Assembly (NCBI GenBank): GCA_023260815.1
Contig: JALQUE010000005.1
Span: 1 to 17,960 of the forward strand
DNA length: 17,960 nt
Reading direction: 5' to 3'
Source of the DNA: Roseovarius sp.
Lineage (GTDB): Bacteria > Pseudomonadota > Alphaproteobacteria > Rhodobacterales > Rhodobacteraceae
This document shows, piece by piece, positions 1 to 6,813 of the stretch; within the stretch, counting starts at the first letter, position 1; every line of letters starts with the position of its first letter. The notes under the pieces are model-generated. The model made no database searches, was not told the DNA's origin, and saw only the letters and a list, made by a program, of their open reading frames with translations. The translations under genes were made by a program, and so were the position numbers.

Positions 1-366
1 GCCATGGAGCCGCATCTTCAGGATGCGATCATGGAATCGGCCTATCTGGCGCAGGTGCCTGTGCAGGCCGCCAACGAGGCCGCGCTGATCAAGACTGTCG
101 GCTTCAGCGATCCGCAACTGCCGGGCACGATCTTTGCCGAGAACAACGTGCGTCCCGCGTTTTTGGCCGACGATCAGATCCGCATGGCCGAGGAAATGTG
201 CTCGCCCGAGTTCAACCCCGAGCCGTGGGCGCAGTGGCGCGAGCGTCTCGACAACTGGTCGGGCGGTCTGGACACCTATCAGGGCATCTACGACGTCGCC
301 CGGCAGATCCCGGTCGACATGCTGCCCGAGAATGTCGAGCCGCGCCGCTGGTGGCGGTCGGCCTGA
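1..366 (+). CDS. Probable TRAP transporter substrate-binding protein, C-terminal fragment
   Basis: This open frame enters from the left edge and stops with TGA at 364-366, so only the last 121 codons are present. The ATG at 4-6 is probably internal. The fragment begins with a helix-like stretch (EPHLQDAIMESAYLAQ) and has a WRERLDNWSGG segment and a basic tail. A helical C-terminal region of this kind, directly upstream of small and large TRAP permease genes, fits the end of a DctP-like periplasmic receptor that captures an organic acid. The signal peptide and ligand-binding core lie outside the window, so the family call rests mainly on gene order and weakly on sequence. It could be another periplasmic protein or an enzyme of the same operon. 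The substrate is unknown. Confidence 0.5.
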   Translation, partial: AMEPHLQDAIMESAYLAQVPVQAANEAALIKTVGFSDPQLPGTIFAENNVRPAFLADDQIRMAEEMCSPEFNPEPWAQWRERLDNWSGGLDTYQGIYDVARQIPVDMLPENVEPRRWWRSA

Positions 367-383
367 TCCGGGCATAAAAGACA

Positions 384-410
384 CCGGGCCGCGCGCAAGA
401 TGCGGCCCGG
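384..410 (+). promoter_or_regulatory. Intercistronic stem-loop after the TRAP receptor gene
   Basis: A perfect 9-bp inverted repeat lies 18 bases after the stop codon: CCGGGCCGC at 384-392 pairs with GCGGCCCGG at 402-410 around a 9-base loop. No T-run follows, so a simple intrinsic terminator is unlikely. In binding-protein transporter operons such hairpins often stabilise the upstream mRNA or cause partial termination, which gives more receptor than permease. That role is inferred here. Confidence 0.5.
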
Positions 411-418
411 ACACCTGA

Positions 419-440
419 CCGTGGCCCGACACCGCCACGG
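419..440 (+). promoter_or_regulatory. Second intercistronic stem-loop
   Basis: CCGTGGC at 419-425 and GCCACGG at 434-440 form a perfect 7-bp stem with an 8-base loop. It sits 8 bases after the first hairpin and 44 bases before the DctQ start. No T-run follows. Together the two hairpins fill much of the 118-base gap between receptor and permease genes. Confidence 0.4.
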
Positions 441-484
441 CCGGACACGATGAGATACGGGCGACCCAAAGGGAGGAATGGGGA

Positions 485-1153
485 ATGACCGGTTGGTTCC
501 AAGGCACCGGGGAGATCCTGAGTGCCGTTGCTTCAGGCGATTCCTGGATGTTGAGCAGCGCGATGCAAAACCCGGCGGTCTGGCCGCTGGGGTTGATTGC
601 GATGCTGACTGTGTCGATCATTTTCCTTGTGCTCTACCGGGTCAGCGACTGGTTCGAGCGCAATTTCGAATCCACGATCATGGTGGTCTCGTATCTGGCC
701 ATCGGCGGCATCATCTTTGTTGAGGTGTTCCGGCGGTTCGTGCTGTCCGAGCAGGCGCCGTGGTCCACCACGATCCCGCCATTCCTGTTTCTGATCATGA
801 CGTGGTTCGGCTGCAGCTATAACGTCAAGCTGCGCACGCATCTGGCCTTTGCCGAGTTTCGCAACGCCATGCCGCGAGCGGGGCAAATGGCCTGTCTGGT
901 CATGGATGCGCTGCTGTGGATCGGTTTTTCATGGGTGGTGGTCGTCACCTCGACCCGGGTGGTCGCCAATTCGGCGTCGAATTTCCAGATCATGCTGGGC
1001 ACGGACAACGTGATGCAGTGGTGGTTCCTGATTTCGGTGCCGCTGGCCTTTACGGTGCTGGTGGCCCGCGTGCTTGAAAACCTGCTGACCGACATCGCCA
1101 ATTTCCGCTCGGGCGAGACGTTGATCAAGCAAGCCGTCATCGGAGGCGACTGA
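485..1153 (+). CDS. TRAP transporter small permease subunit (DctQ family)
   Basis: The 222-residue protein is the small membrane subunit of a TRAP transporter. It helps the receptor dock on the large subunit for ion-coupled uptake across the inner membrane. Hydrophobic segments are visible at about residues 34-52, 63-84, 98-112, 134-155 and 178-198. A 30-residue polar N-terminal extension makes it longer than typical DctQ proteins of about 160-180 residues. The ATG at 485 follows GGAGG at 472-476 by 8 bases. An alternative ATG at 478 is in another frame. The large permease gene starts 1 base after the stop, so translation is probably coupled. The substrate cannot be told. Confidence 0.85.
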   Translation: MTGWFQGTGEILSAVASGDSWMLSSAMQNPAVWPLGLIAMLTVSIIFLVLYRVSDWFERNFESTIMVVSYLAIGGIIFVEVFRRFVLSEQAPWSTTIPPFLFLIMTWFGCSYNVKLRTHLAFAEFRNAMPRAGQMACLVMDALLWIGFSWVVVVTSTRVVANSASNFQIMLGTDNVMQWWFLISVPLAFTVLVARVLENLLTDIANFRSGETLIKQAVIGGD

Positions 1154-1154
1154 C

Positions 1155-2513
1155 ATGACCGACGGAACCATCATTACGCTCATCTCGATCGGTGTGACGT
1201 TCTTGTTCATGCTGGGTGTGCCGGTCTTTCTGGTCATCGGGTACTGGGTGCTGGGCATGTCCTTTCTGCTGGCGATGCCGCTGGACAATATCGGCGCAGC
1301 CCTGGCGGACGTGTTCACCGATGGCTTCGCGCTTTTGGCGATGCCGCTGTTCATTCTGACAGGCGACCTGATCAACCGGTCGGGGATTGCCCGACGGCTG
1401 AGCGATTTCGCCTATTCCTGCCTTGGCTGGATCAGGGGCGGTCTGGCGATGGCATCCTTGGGCGCCTGTGGTCTGTTTGCCGCGATCTCGGGGTCGAATT
1501 CGGCCACCACGGCGACAATCGGCTCGATGTTGCATCCCGAAATGGTCAAGGGCGGGTATGACGAACGCTTCTCGGCCGCCACGGCCGCCGCTGGCGGCAC
1601 GGTGGGCATCATCATCCCGCCTTCCATCATCTTCATTGTTTACGGGTTCCTGCTCAACCTCCCGATCTCGGACCTGTTCGTTGCGGGGATCATTCCCGGC
1701 GCGATGATGGTCGGCGGGATGATGTTTGCCTGTTTCCTCGTGTGCTGGAAAAACGGCTGGGGGTTCCTGATCGCGCTTAGCCCGATGCGGATCATCAAGA
1801 CGGCGGTGGGCGCGTGGCTGGGCTTTTTCGCAATCGGCCTTGTGCTGTGGGGCATCTACACCGGCAAGTTTTCCCCGACCGAGGCCGCAGGCGTCACCGT
1901 GGGATTTTGCGTGATCGTGGGCTTCCTGTGTCTGCCGCTGCACAAGCTGGTGGGCGGCCGCAAGGAGACCGACATTTCAGAAAAATCGCTGGGGTCGATG
2001 CTGGTGGTGCAGGGGTTCAGCCCGCTTGAGCTGCCGTCGATCACCATGCGGTCGGCGCAGATCACGGGCATCCTTGCGCCGCTGATCGCCGTGTCGGTGG
2101 TGATGCAGCAGATGCTGTCGGTTCTGGGTGCACAGGAGATCATCGGGAATTTCGTGACCTCGATGGGGGGGTATTACGCTGTTCTGTTCACCTCGATGGC
2201 GATTGTCTTCGTTGCGGGGATGGTTCTGGAAAGTCTGCCGGTTACGATCATTCTGGCCCCCATCCTGGCGCCGATCGCGCATTCGGTGGGGATCGAGCCG
2301 GTGCAGTTCGCGGTCGTGTTCCTGGTGGGGGCGTCAATCGGATTCATCACGCCGCCCTATGGCTTGAATCTATATGTCGCGTCAGGTGTCACCGGCGTTC
2401 CCTATTTCCGGCTTTTGCGCTACACCCTGCTGTACTTGGTCGCTTTGATTGCGGTCTGGATGGTGGTGGCGATGGTGCCGGTTCTTTCGACGGCCCTGAT
2501 CCCGCATAGATGA
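1155..2513 (+). CDS. TRAP transporter large permease subunit (DctM family)
   Basis: The 452-residue polytopic inner-membrane protein is the transport-catalysing subunit of the TRAP system. Family landmarks include PLFILTGDLINRSG at about 64-77, ISGSNSATTATIG at 110-122, GGTVGIIIPPS at 147-157, a GIIPG turn at 178-182, a SPTEAAG motif, and a C-terminal GFITPPYGLNLYVASG segment. About eleven hydrophobic helices can be counted. It is slightly longer than the usual 425-435 residues, apparently because of a longer polar loop in the middle (near RKETDISEKS). GGAGG at 1142-1146, inside the end of the DctQ gene, serves as the ribosome-binding site for ATG 1155. An IclR-type regulator follows after 7 bases. 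Confidence 0.93.
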   Translation: MTDGTIITLISIGVTFLFMLGVPVFLVIGYWVLGMSFLLAMPLDNIGAALADVFTDGFALLAMPLFILTGDLINRSGIARRLSDFAYSCLGWIRGGLAMASLGACGLFAAISGSNSATTATIGSMLHPEMVKGGYDERFSAATAAAGGTVGIIIPPSIIFIVYGFLLNLPISDLFVAGIIPGAMMVGGMMFACFLVCWKNGWGFLIALSPMRIIKTAVGAWLGFFAIGLVLWGIYTGKFSPTEAAGVTVGFCVIVGFLCLPLHKLVGGRKETDISEKSLGSMLVVQGFSPLELPSITMRSAQITGILAPLIAVSVVMQQMLSVLGAQEIIGNFVTSMGGYYAVLFTSMAIVFVAGMVLESLPVTIILAPILAPIAHSVGIEPVQFAVVFLVGASIGFITPPYGLNLYVASGVTGVPYFRLLRYTLLYLVALIAVWMVVAMVPVLSTALIPHR

Positions 2514-2520
2514 GGATGTT

Positions 2521-3312
2521 GTGTGGATGGATGGTGACGACGGCAAATCGGGAGCCATACCGACGAACCTGCGGTTGTTGATGGTGATCGAGCAGATTGC
2601 CAAGGCCGGGGTTCCGGTGACCCCCACGGATGTCAACGCCGAGATCGGGCTGCCCAAGCCAACCATCCACCGCCTGTTCCACACGCTGGAAGAGGAAGGG
2701 TTTCTGCAACGCGATCTGGACGGGCGGACCTATTCGCCCGGACCGCGGCTTCGCATCATGGCGGGGGGCATCCTGTCGTCGTTGCGCATCCGGACCGCGC
2801 GGCAGGCGATCCTGACACGGCTGAGCCGAGAGATCGGAGAGACCTGCAATATCGCGTTGCCGGAACGCGATGCGATGACCTATCTGGAGCGGGTCGAGAC
2901 GGAATGGCCGCTTCGCATCCAATTGCCGATCGGCACGCGGGTGCCGTTCTACTGCACGGCCAGCGGCAAGATGTACCTGAGTTCGCTGGCGAGCAATCAT
3001 CTGAAGAAATACCTTGCCGCAACGAAGTTGTTGCAGCGCACGCCGAACACCATGACCGATCCCGAGACGTTGATCGACGAGATCCGGCAGGTGCGTCGCA
3101 ATGGCTATGCGCTGGACCGTGAAGAGTTCATGGAGGACATGATCGCGCTGGCGGTGCCGATCCTGGATATCAACGGGCGGCTGATGGCGACGCTGTCGTT
3201 TCACGCGCCGACGCAACGCTTTGATATCGAGAGGGCGCTTGGCTTCCTGGAGCCGATGCGAGAGGCTGCGGCCGACCTGTCGCAACTGGTGAGCGATAGC
3301 GACGGGATCTGA
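2521..3312 (+). CDS. IclR-family transcriptional regulator
   Basis: The protein of up to 263 residues has the two-domain IclR layout. A winged helix-turn-helix spans about residues 15-75, with the recognition region near VNAEIGLPKPTIHRLFHTLEEEGFL. An effector-binding domain spans about 80-255 and carries the family block around LPIGTRVPFYCTASGKMYL (135-153). IclR proteins bind DNA as dimers or tetramers and respond to small aromatic or organic acids. The start is either GTG 2521 or ATG 2527. GAGGA at 2512-2516 lies 4 bases from the GTG and 10 from the ATG, so the ATG (261 residues) is quite possible. Being 7 bases behind the DctM gene, it is likely co-transcribed with the TRAP genes and probably controls them, responding to the imported compound or its product. 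Confidence 0.92.
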   Translation: MWMDGDDGKSGAIPTNLRLLMVIEQIAKAGVPVTPTDVNAEIGLPKPTIHRLFHTLEEEGFLQRDLDGRTYSPGPRLRIMAGGILSSLRIRTARQAILTRLSREIGETCNIALPERDAMTYLERVETEWPLRIQLPIGTRVPFYCTASGKMYLSSLASNHLKKYLAATKLLQRTPNTMTDPETLIDEIRQVRRNGYALDREEFMEDMIALAVPILDINGRLMATLSFHAPTQRFDIERALGFLEPMREAAADLSQLVSDSDGI

Positions 3313-3401
3313 CATGGGGGGCGTCCGGCATCGGCGGACCCTGGTGAGAAAGAGTTGACGGCCCAAGGTCAGGGCGATCTTTGGGCAGGCGGACGACACA
3401 T

Positions 3402-4124
3402 ATGGAACTGATTGCGGCAAGCGCCATCGTGATGCTGGCAGCCATCCTTCACGCCTGCACGGGCTTTGGCTTTTCGGTGCTGGCGACGCCGTTCCTGTTG
3501 CTGGTCTATGACACGTCCGACGCGATCCAGATCAATATCGCGCTGTCGATCCTGATTTCGCTGGTCCTGATGCCCAAGCTTGTGGCGGATGTCGATCGGC
3601 CTCTTTTGGGGCGGCTGATGCTTGGCAGTCTGATGGGCGCGCCGGTGGGCATTGCGATCTATGTCTATGCCAATCCCGATCAGCTGCGCGCGGCAATTGG
3701 CGTTCTGCTGCTGGTGTTCAGCGTGCTGGTCCTGCGCAAAATGCGGTTCACCCGAAGCCCGCGGCGCGATCTGATGACGGGGGGATTTTCCGGTGCGCTG
3801 ACCGCCGGGTTGGGGATGCCCGGGCCGCCACTGATGGTGTATTTCGCGGGCACCACCTTGACGCCAAGCGTTCTGCGCAGCACGACGCTGGTGTGTTTTC
3901 TGGTGACCTATTCGATCAGCCTGATCCTGCAGATCGCGGTGGGGTCGTCATCGCTGGAGGTGCTGAAGGCGGCGCTGTTCCTGACGCCCGCCACGGCGGC
4001 GGGGGTGGTGATCGGGCAGCTGTTGTTTCGCAGGCTGAATCCGGCGGGGTTCATGAAGCTGATCCACGGGTTGCTGATCGTGACGGGGGCCTATCTGGTG
4101 ATCGGTGCGGTGATGGCGGGCTGA
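3402..4124 (+). CDS. TauE/SafE-family sulfite/anion permease-like membrane protein
   Basis: The 240-residue inner-membrane protein shows the TauE/SafE (formerly DUF81) pattern of two related halves, each opening with a glycine-rich helix. The first has HACTGFGFSVLATPFLLL near residues 18-35. The second has GGFSGALTAGLGMPGPPLMVYF. About seven or eight hydrophobic helices are visible. The family is linked to export or import of sulfite, sulfoacetate and other organosulfur anions, but many members are uncharacterised. I chose ATG 3402. An in-frame TTG at 3381 would add seven polar residues (MGRRTTH) and seems less likely. A 89-base gap separates it from the IclR gene, so it may be in the same operon or have its own promoter (TTGACG at 3355-3360 without a convincing -10). 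The exact substrate is unknown. Confidence 0.85.
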   Translation: MELIAASAIVMLAAILHACTGFGFSVLATPFLLLVYDTSDAIQINIALSILISLVLMPKLVADVDRPLLGRLMLGSLMGAPVGIAIYVYANPDQLRAAIGVLLLVFSVLVLRKMRFTRSPRRDLMTGGFSGALTAGLGMPGPPLMVYFAGTTLTPSVLRSTTLVCFLVTYSISLILQIAVGSSSLEVLKAALFLTPATAAGVVIGQLLFRRLNPAGFMKLIHGLLIVTGAYLVIGAVMAG

Positions 4125-4133
4125 CGGGCCATC
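4112..4133. terminator. Possible hairpin at the convergent TauE/LysR junction
   Basis: GATGGC at 4112-4117 and GCCATC at 4128-4133 form a 6-bp stem over a 10-base loop that contains the TauE stop codon. Its position between two converging genes suggests bidirectional termination. There is no T-run on either side and the stem is short, so the evidence is weak. Confidence 0.22.
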
Positions 4134-4138
4134 GCGCA

Positions 4139-5023
4139 TCAGAACTGATTCCAGATCATCTGCCCCATCTTGTCCAGCCGTTCCGGCGAGCAGAACAGCG
4201 AAATGGTCATCGTCGCCGTCCAGTCGCGTCCGCCCATGCGGACAAGCTCGCCGCTGTCCAGTTCGGCGCGGATCGAGAATTCGGGCAGCCAGGCGATACC
4301 GGCCCCGGCCAGCGTGCGGCGCTTCAGCGCCTCGGCCAGAGCATCCATGTAGCGCACATCGAGGGCCGTCTTGCGGTTGCCGATGGTTTGATCCACGACC
4401 GTGCCCAGAAAGGTGTTGGGGTCATAGCTGAGATAGGGCACGGCGCGGCCCGGTGTGCCGGGCAAGGCCCAGCCAAGCCGCGCCGCTGCCGCGTGCTGGG
4501 CGACGGGAATAAGGCGTTCCTCGCAGATGTCCTTGCGCACGAACCGGGTCTCGTCGAGGATCGGGGACACGTCCTGATGACGGTAATACAGAAGAAATTC
4601 GCAGCCCCCTTCGTTGAGAAGCTGGCAACAGGCGGTCAGGCTGTCGGAAATCACGCGGGTGCGGACATCGGGGTATTGGCGCTCGAATTCGGCCATGCGG
4701 GGTTGCAGGAAATTGACCGAGATGGCGTGCAGGGCCGCGAACCGCTGAAACGTGGCATTGCCGCGCGCCTGTTCGCGGATCGCCTGCCGCGCATCGGTGA
4801 TCTCGGCCACGGTGGCCTGCGCCACGGGTAAAAACTGCCGCCCGGCATCCGACAGGCGCACCGGATAGGTGGCGCGGTCGATCAGGGGCACGCCGATCCA
4901 GTTTTCCAGAGATTTGATCCGACGGCTGAACGCGGATTGGGTGATGTTGCGTTCCTCGGCGGCGCGCGTGAAGTTGAGCGTGCGGCCAAGGCAGACGAAA
5001 TCCCGCAACCAGTTGATATCCAT
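4139..5023 (-). CDS. LysR-type transcriptional regulator
   Basis: The 294-residue protein has the standard LysR layout. An N-terminal winged helix-turn-helix (MDINWLRDFVCLGRTLNFTRAAEE, then NITQSAFSRRIKSLENWIGVPLIDR, about residues 1-50) is followed by a periplasmic-binding-protein-like effector domain from about 90 to the end. Length matches the family norm of about 300. The start ATG (complement of 5021-5023) has AGGAAA 5 bases upstream on the minus strand. The gene diverges from the second TRAP operon across 215 bases, the classic arrangement for a LysR protein that activates the neighbouring operon and represses itself. The inducer is probably the TRAP substrate or a derivative. This link is inferred from position. 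Confidence 0.93.
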   Translation of the reverse strand: MDINWLRDFVCLGRTLNFTRAAEERNITQSAFSRRIKSLENWIGVPLIDRATYPVRLSDAGRQFLPVAQATVAEITDARQAIREQARGNATFQRFAALHAISVNFLQPRMAEFERQYPDVRTRVISDSLTACCQLLNEGGCEFLLYYRHQDVSPILDETRFVRKDICEERLIPVAQHAAAARLGWALPGTPGRAVPYLSYDPNTFLGTVVDQTIGNRKTALDVRYMDALAEALKRRTLAGAGIAWLPEFSIRAELDSGELVRMGGRDWTATMTISLFCSPERLDKMGQMIWNQF

Positions 5024-5238
5024 CGGACTTTCCTAGATGTTTGCCGTAAGAATGCGCCAGGGCGCGAAATCATGCAAGATCGGAATGGTTTGATGATATG
5101 TTTGAATTGGCCAAGCCGTGCTGGCGTGACCTAGCATTCCGTCAATAAGAGCCCGCTGATGCGCCAAAGCGCCGACATGCGGATAACGACGAGCACCGCG
5201 CGAACGGTCTCGCATCGCACACCAACAAGGAGAATGAC
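5024..5238. promoter_or_regulatory. Divergent promoter/operator region between LysR gene and TRAP operon
   Basis: These 215 bases must hold promoters for both directions. Seen directly: two GTTTGA direct repeats at 5088-5093 and 5100-5105, exactly 12 bases apart, in a locally AT-rich stretch; and an inverted pair CGGAATG (5081-5087) and CATTCCG (5135-5141) with 47 bases between. A weak promoter-like pair toward the TRAP genes is TTGGCC at 5107-5112 and TAGCAT at 5132-5137, but its 19-base spacing is long. LysR proteins usually bind T-N11-A palindromes around -65 in such regions. I cannot assign the exact operator. Confidence 0.45.
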
Positions 5239-6228
5239 ATGACACTTACCTGGAAATGCCTTGCATCGGCCACGGCCCTGAGCGTTGCGGCGACGGTGCC
5301 CGCGCTGGCCGAAACGACGATCCGCCTGTCGACCTATGTGAACGAGTCCGATATCCGCTATGATGGCTTTGTGCATTTCGCCAAGCTGGTCGAGGAAAAG
5401 ACCGGCGGCAGCGTCGAGGTGCAGATTTTCCCGTCGGCCACGCTGCATGGCTGGTCCGAGGGTGTTGACGCCGTTCAGGGCGGCGTGTCGGACATCAGCT
5501 GGATTCCCGCCGATGATCGTCTGCCCTGCTATCGTGTGACCTCGCTTTATCCGGTGGCGATCGATCTGGAAAAGCAGGTCGAGATGGATGCGGCCTATGC
5601 CGATCTGGTCCGTGACGAGGCGGCGAGCGTCAATCTGGTGCCGGTGTTCAACTCGAATTACTCCTACGATCAGGAATGGTGGTTCGAGGGTGGGATCGAC
5701 GATCTGGGCGATCTGCAGGGCAAGCAGGTGCGGTCGATCGGGCCGCTGGTCAGCCTGATGATCGAAACATGGGGCGGCGCGCCGGTCTTTGTGGCGCCCA
5801 AGGAAGTGTTCCAGTCCGCCGAGCGCGGCGTCGTGGACGGGATCAACATGGGCGTGGCCACCTATTCCAGCTGGAAGCTGTGGGACGTGATGCCCTACAT
5901 GGTCAACGCCAACCTGTTCTACGGCAACATCCAGTACATGATGAACAAGGAAAAGTTCGACTCGATGACCGCCGACGAGCAGGCCGCCGTGATGGCCGCC
6001 GCCACGGAAACCGAGGAATGGCTGAAGCCGCGCTATGAGGACTGGGTCGATCAGCGCGTCGGCAATGCCGTGATGAAAGGTGGCGGTGCCGCCGTGTCCA
6101 TCAGTCAGGACAAGCGGATGGAACTGATCGCCAGCGTGCAAGGCACATGGAACGAAACCGTGGACGAAGCCTGCGGCCCCGAGCTTGCCGGCGAGATCCG
6201 CGATCTGTTCGCCCAGCACGCCCCTTGA
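5239..6228 (+). CDS. TRAP transporter substrate-binding protein (DctP family)
   Basis: The 329-residue periplasmic receptor begins with a signal peptide (positively charged K6, hydrophobic stretch, cleavage likely after PALA at 21-24). The mature part starts ETTIRLSTYVNESD, typical of DctP. Family features include GVDAVQGGVSDISW at about 75-88, GKQVRSIG at 161-168 with R165 in the place of the conserved arginine that clamps the substrate carboxylate, and PKEVFQSAERGVVDGINMG at 187-205. C97 and C312 are the only mature cysteines and could pair. AAGGAG at 5227-5232 lies 6 bases before the ATG. It is the first gene of a complete TRAP operon and probably under the divergent LysR protein. The ligand is probably a carboxylate, identity unknown. 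Confidence 0.92.
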   Translation: MTLTWKCLASATALSVAATVPALAETTIRLSTYVNESDIRYDGFVHFAKLVEEKTGGSVEVQIFPSATLHGWSEGVDAVQGGVSDISWIPADDRLPCYRVTSLYPVAIDLEKQVEMDAAYADLVRDEAASVNLVPVFNSNYSYDQEWWFEGGIDDLGDLQGKQVRSIGPLVSLMIETWGGAPVFVAPKEVFQSAERGVVDGINMGVATYSSWKLWDVMPYMVNANLFYGNIQYMMNKEKFDSMTADEQAAVMAAATETEEWLKPRYEDWVDQRVGNAVMKGGGAAVSISQDKRMELIASVQGTWNETVDEACGPELAGEIRDLFAQHAP

Positions 6229-6244
6229 GTTGACGCGCTCATGT

Positions 6245-6272
6245 CGTCGGGCGGGCACGGACCCGGCCGACG
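6245..6272 (+). promoter_or_regulatory. Intercistronic stem-loop after the DctP gene
   Basis: CGTCGG (6245-6250) pairs with CCGACG (6267-6272), and inside it CGGG (6252-6255) pairs with CCCG (6262-6265), with one G-G mismatch between the two stems and a 6-base loop. It starts 17 bases after the receptor stop. No T-run follows. The placement mirrors the hairpin behind the receptor gene of the first TRAP cluster and suggests differential expression of receptor over permease. Confidence 0.42.
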
Positions 6273-6306
6273 GCGCACGCGTCACCCCTGAAAGATGGAG
6301 GTCGTC

Positions 6307-6810
6307 ATGCAGACCGGACTGGATCGGTTGATCGCACGGTTCGAGCACGCTGTCGTCTGGCTTGCGGCTGCCGGTGCGGTTGTCGTTCTCGTGCAGATGG
6401 TATGGATCAGCTATGGTGTGTTTACCCGTTACGCGCTGAATTCCCCGGATCGCATGGTGACCGAAGCAACCGCGCTGTTGCTGTTTCCGGTGGCCTTTGC
6501 GGGACTGGCCTATGCGATGCGCGAGGATGCCTATCCGAAGGTCACCATGCTGACCGATCGGCTGCCCGCGGCGCTGCGTAAACTGGTGGCGATCCTGAAC
6601 CTGTCGATCATGCTGGGGGTGGGTCTGTTCTTTTCGCTGGCCGGCGTCAACGCGACGATCCGGTCGTTCCATTCAGGTGCATCCTCCGAGATCCTGCTGT
6701 GGCCGCGCTATGCCTTCTGGGCACCGGGGGCGCTGGCGCTGGTGGTGTTCTCGATCTACGCGACATTGCGGCTGATCAAATTGATCCGCACCCCGGCCGA
6801 GGAGATCTGA
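6307..6810 (+). CDS. TRAP transporter small permease subunit (DctQ family)
   Basis: The 167-residue protein is the small membrane subunit of the second TRAP system. Four hydrophobic helices lie at about residues 13-35, 50-70, 88-110 and 131-155. The family pattern W-x-S-YGVFTRYALNSP with a following EA and LLLFPVAFAGLAYAMRED is clear. I place the start at ATG 6307, because GGAGG at 6297-6301 lies 5 bases before it. An in-frame ATG at 6295 would swallow this ribosome-binding site and add only MEVV. The DctM gene begins 3 bases after the stop, so the two subunits are probably translationally coupled. Confidence 0.9.
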   Translation: MQTGLDRLIARFEHAVVWLAAAGAVVVLVQMVWISYGVFTRYALNSPDRMVTEATALLLFPVAFAGLAYAMREDAYPKVTMLTDRLPAALRKLVAILNLSIMLGVGLFFSLAGVNATIRSFHSGASSEILLWPRYAFWAPGALALVVFSIYATLRLIKLIRTPAEEI

Positions 6811-6813
6811 GCG

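Noticed and set aside
478..723. ATG at 478 as an alternative start near the first DctQ gene
   Set aside because: It is in a different frame from the membrane protein, lies only 1 base after the GGAGG site, and its product has no hydrophobic pattern.
3355..3383. TTGACG at 3355-3360 as a promoter -35 for the TauE-like gene
   Set aside because: No acceptable -10 hexamer lies 16-18 bases downstream, so I do not list it as a feature.
2389..3420. Open frame of 343 codons antisense to the IclR gene
   Set aside because: It is Arg, Gln and His rich without hydrophobic core patterns, while the plus-strand frame gives a full IclR protein.
3893..4831. Plus-strand open frame of 312 codons spanning the TauE and LysR junction
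   Set aside because: It crosses two real genes in the wrong frame or strand and has Gly/Arg/Asp-rich noise composition.
6295..6306. ATG at 6295 as the start of the second DctQ gene
   Set aside because: The GGAGG ribosome-binding site overlaps and follows this ATG and is ideally placed for ATG 6307.
5131..6672. Long open frame (513 codons) on the minus strand across the DctP and DctQ genes
   Set aside because: It lies antisense to two clear TRAP genes, is rich in Arg, His, Gln and Pro, has no domain-like pattern, and is what GC-rich codon bias produces on the opposite strand.
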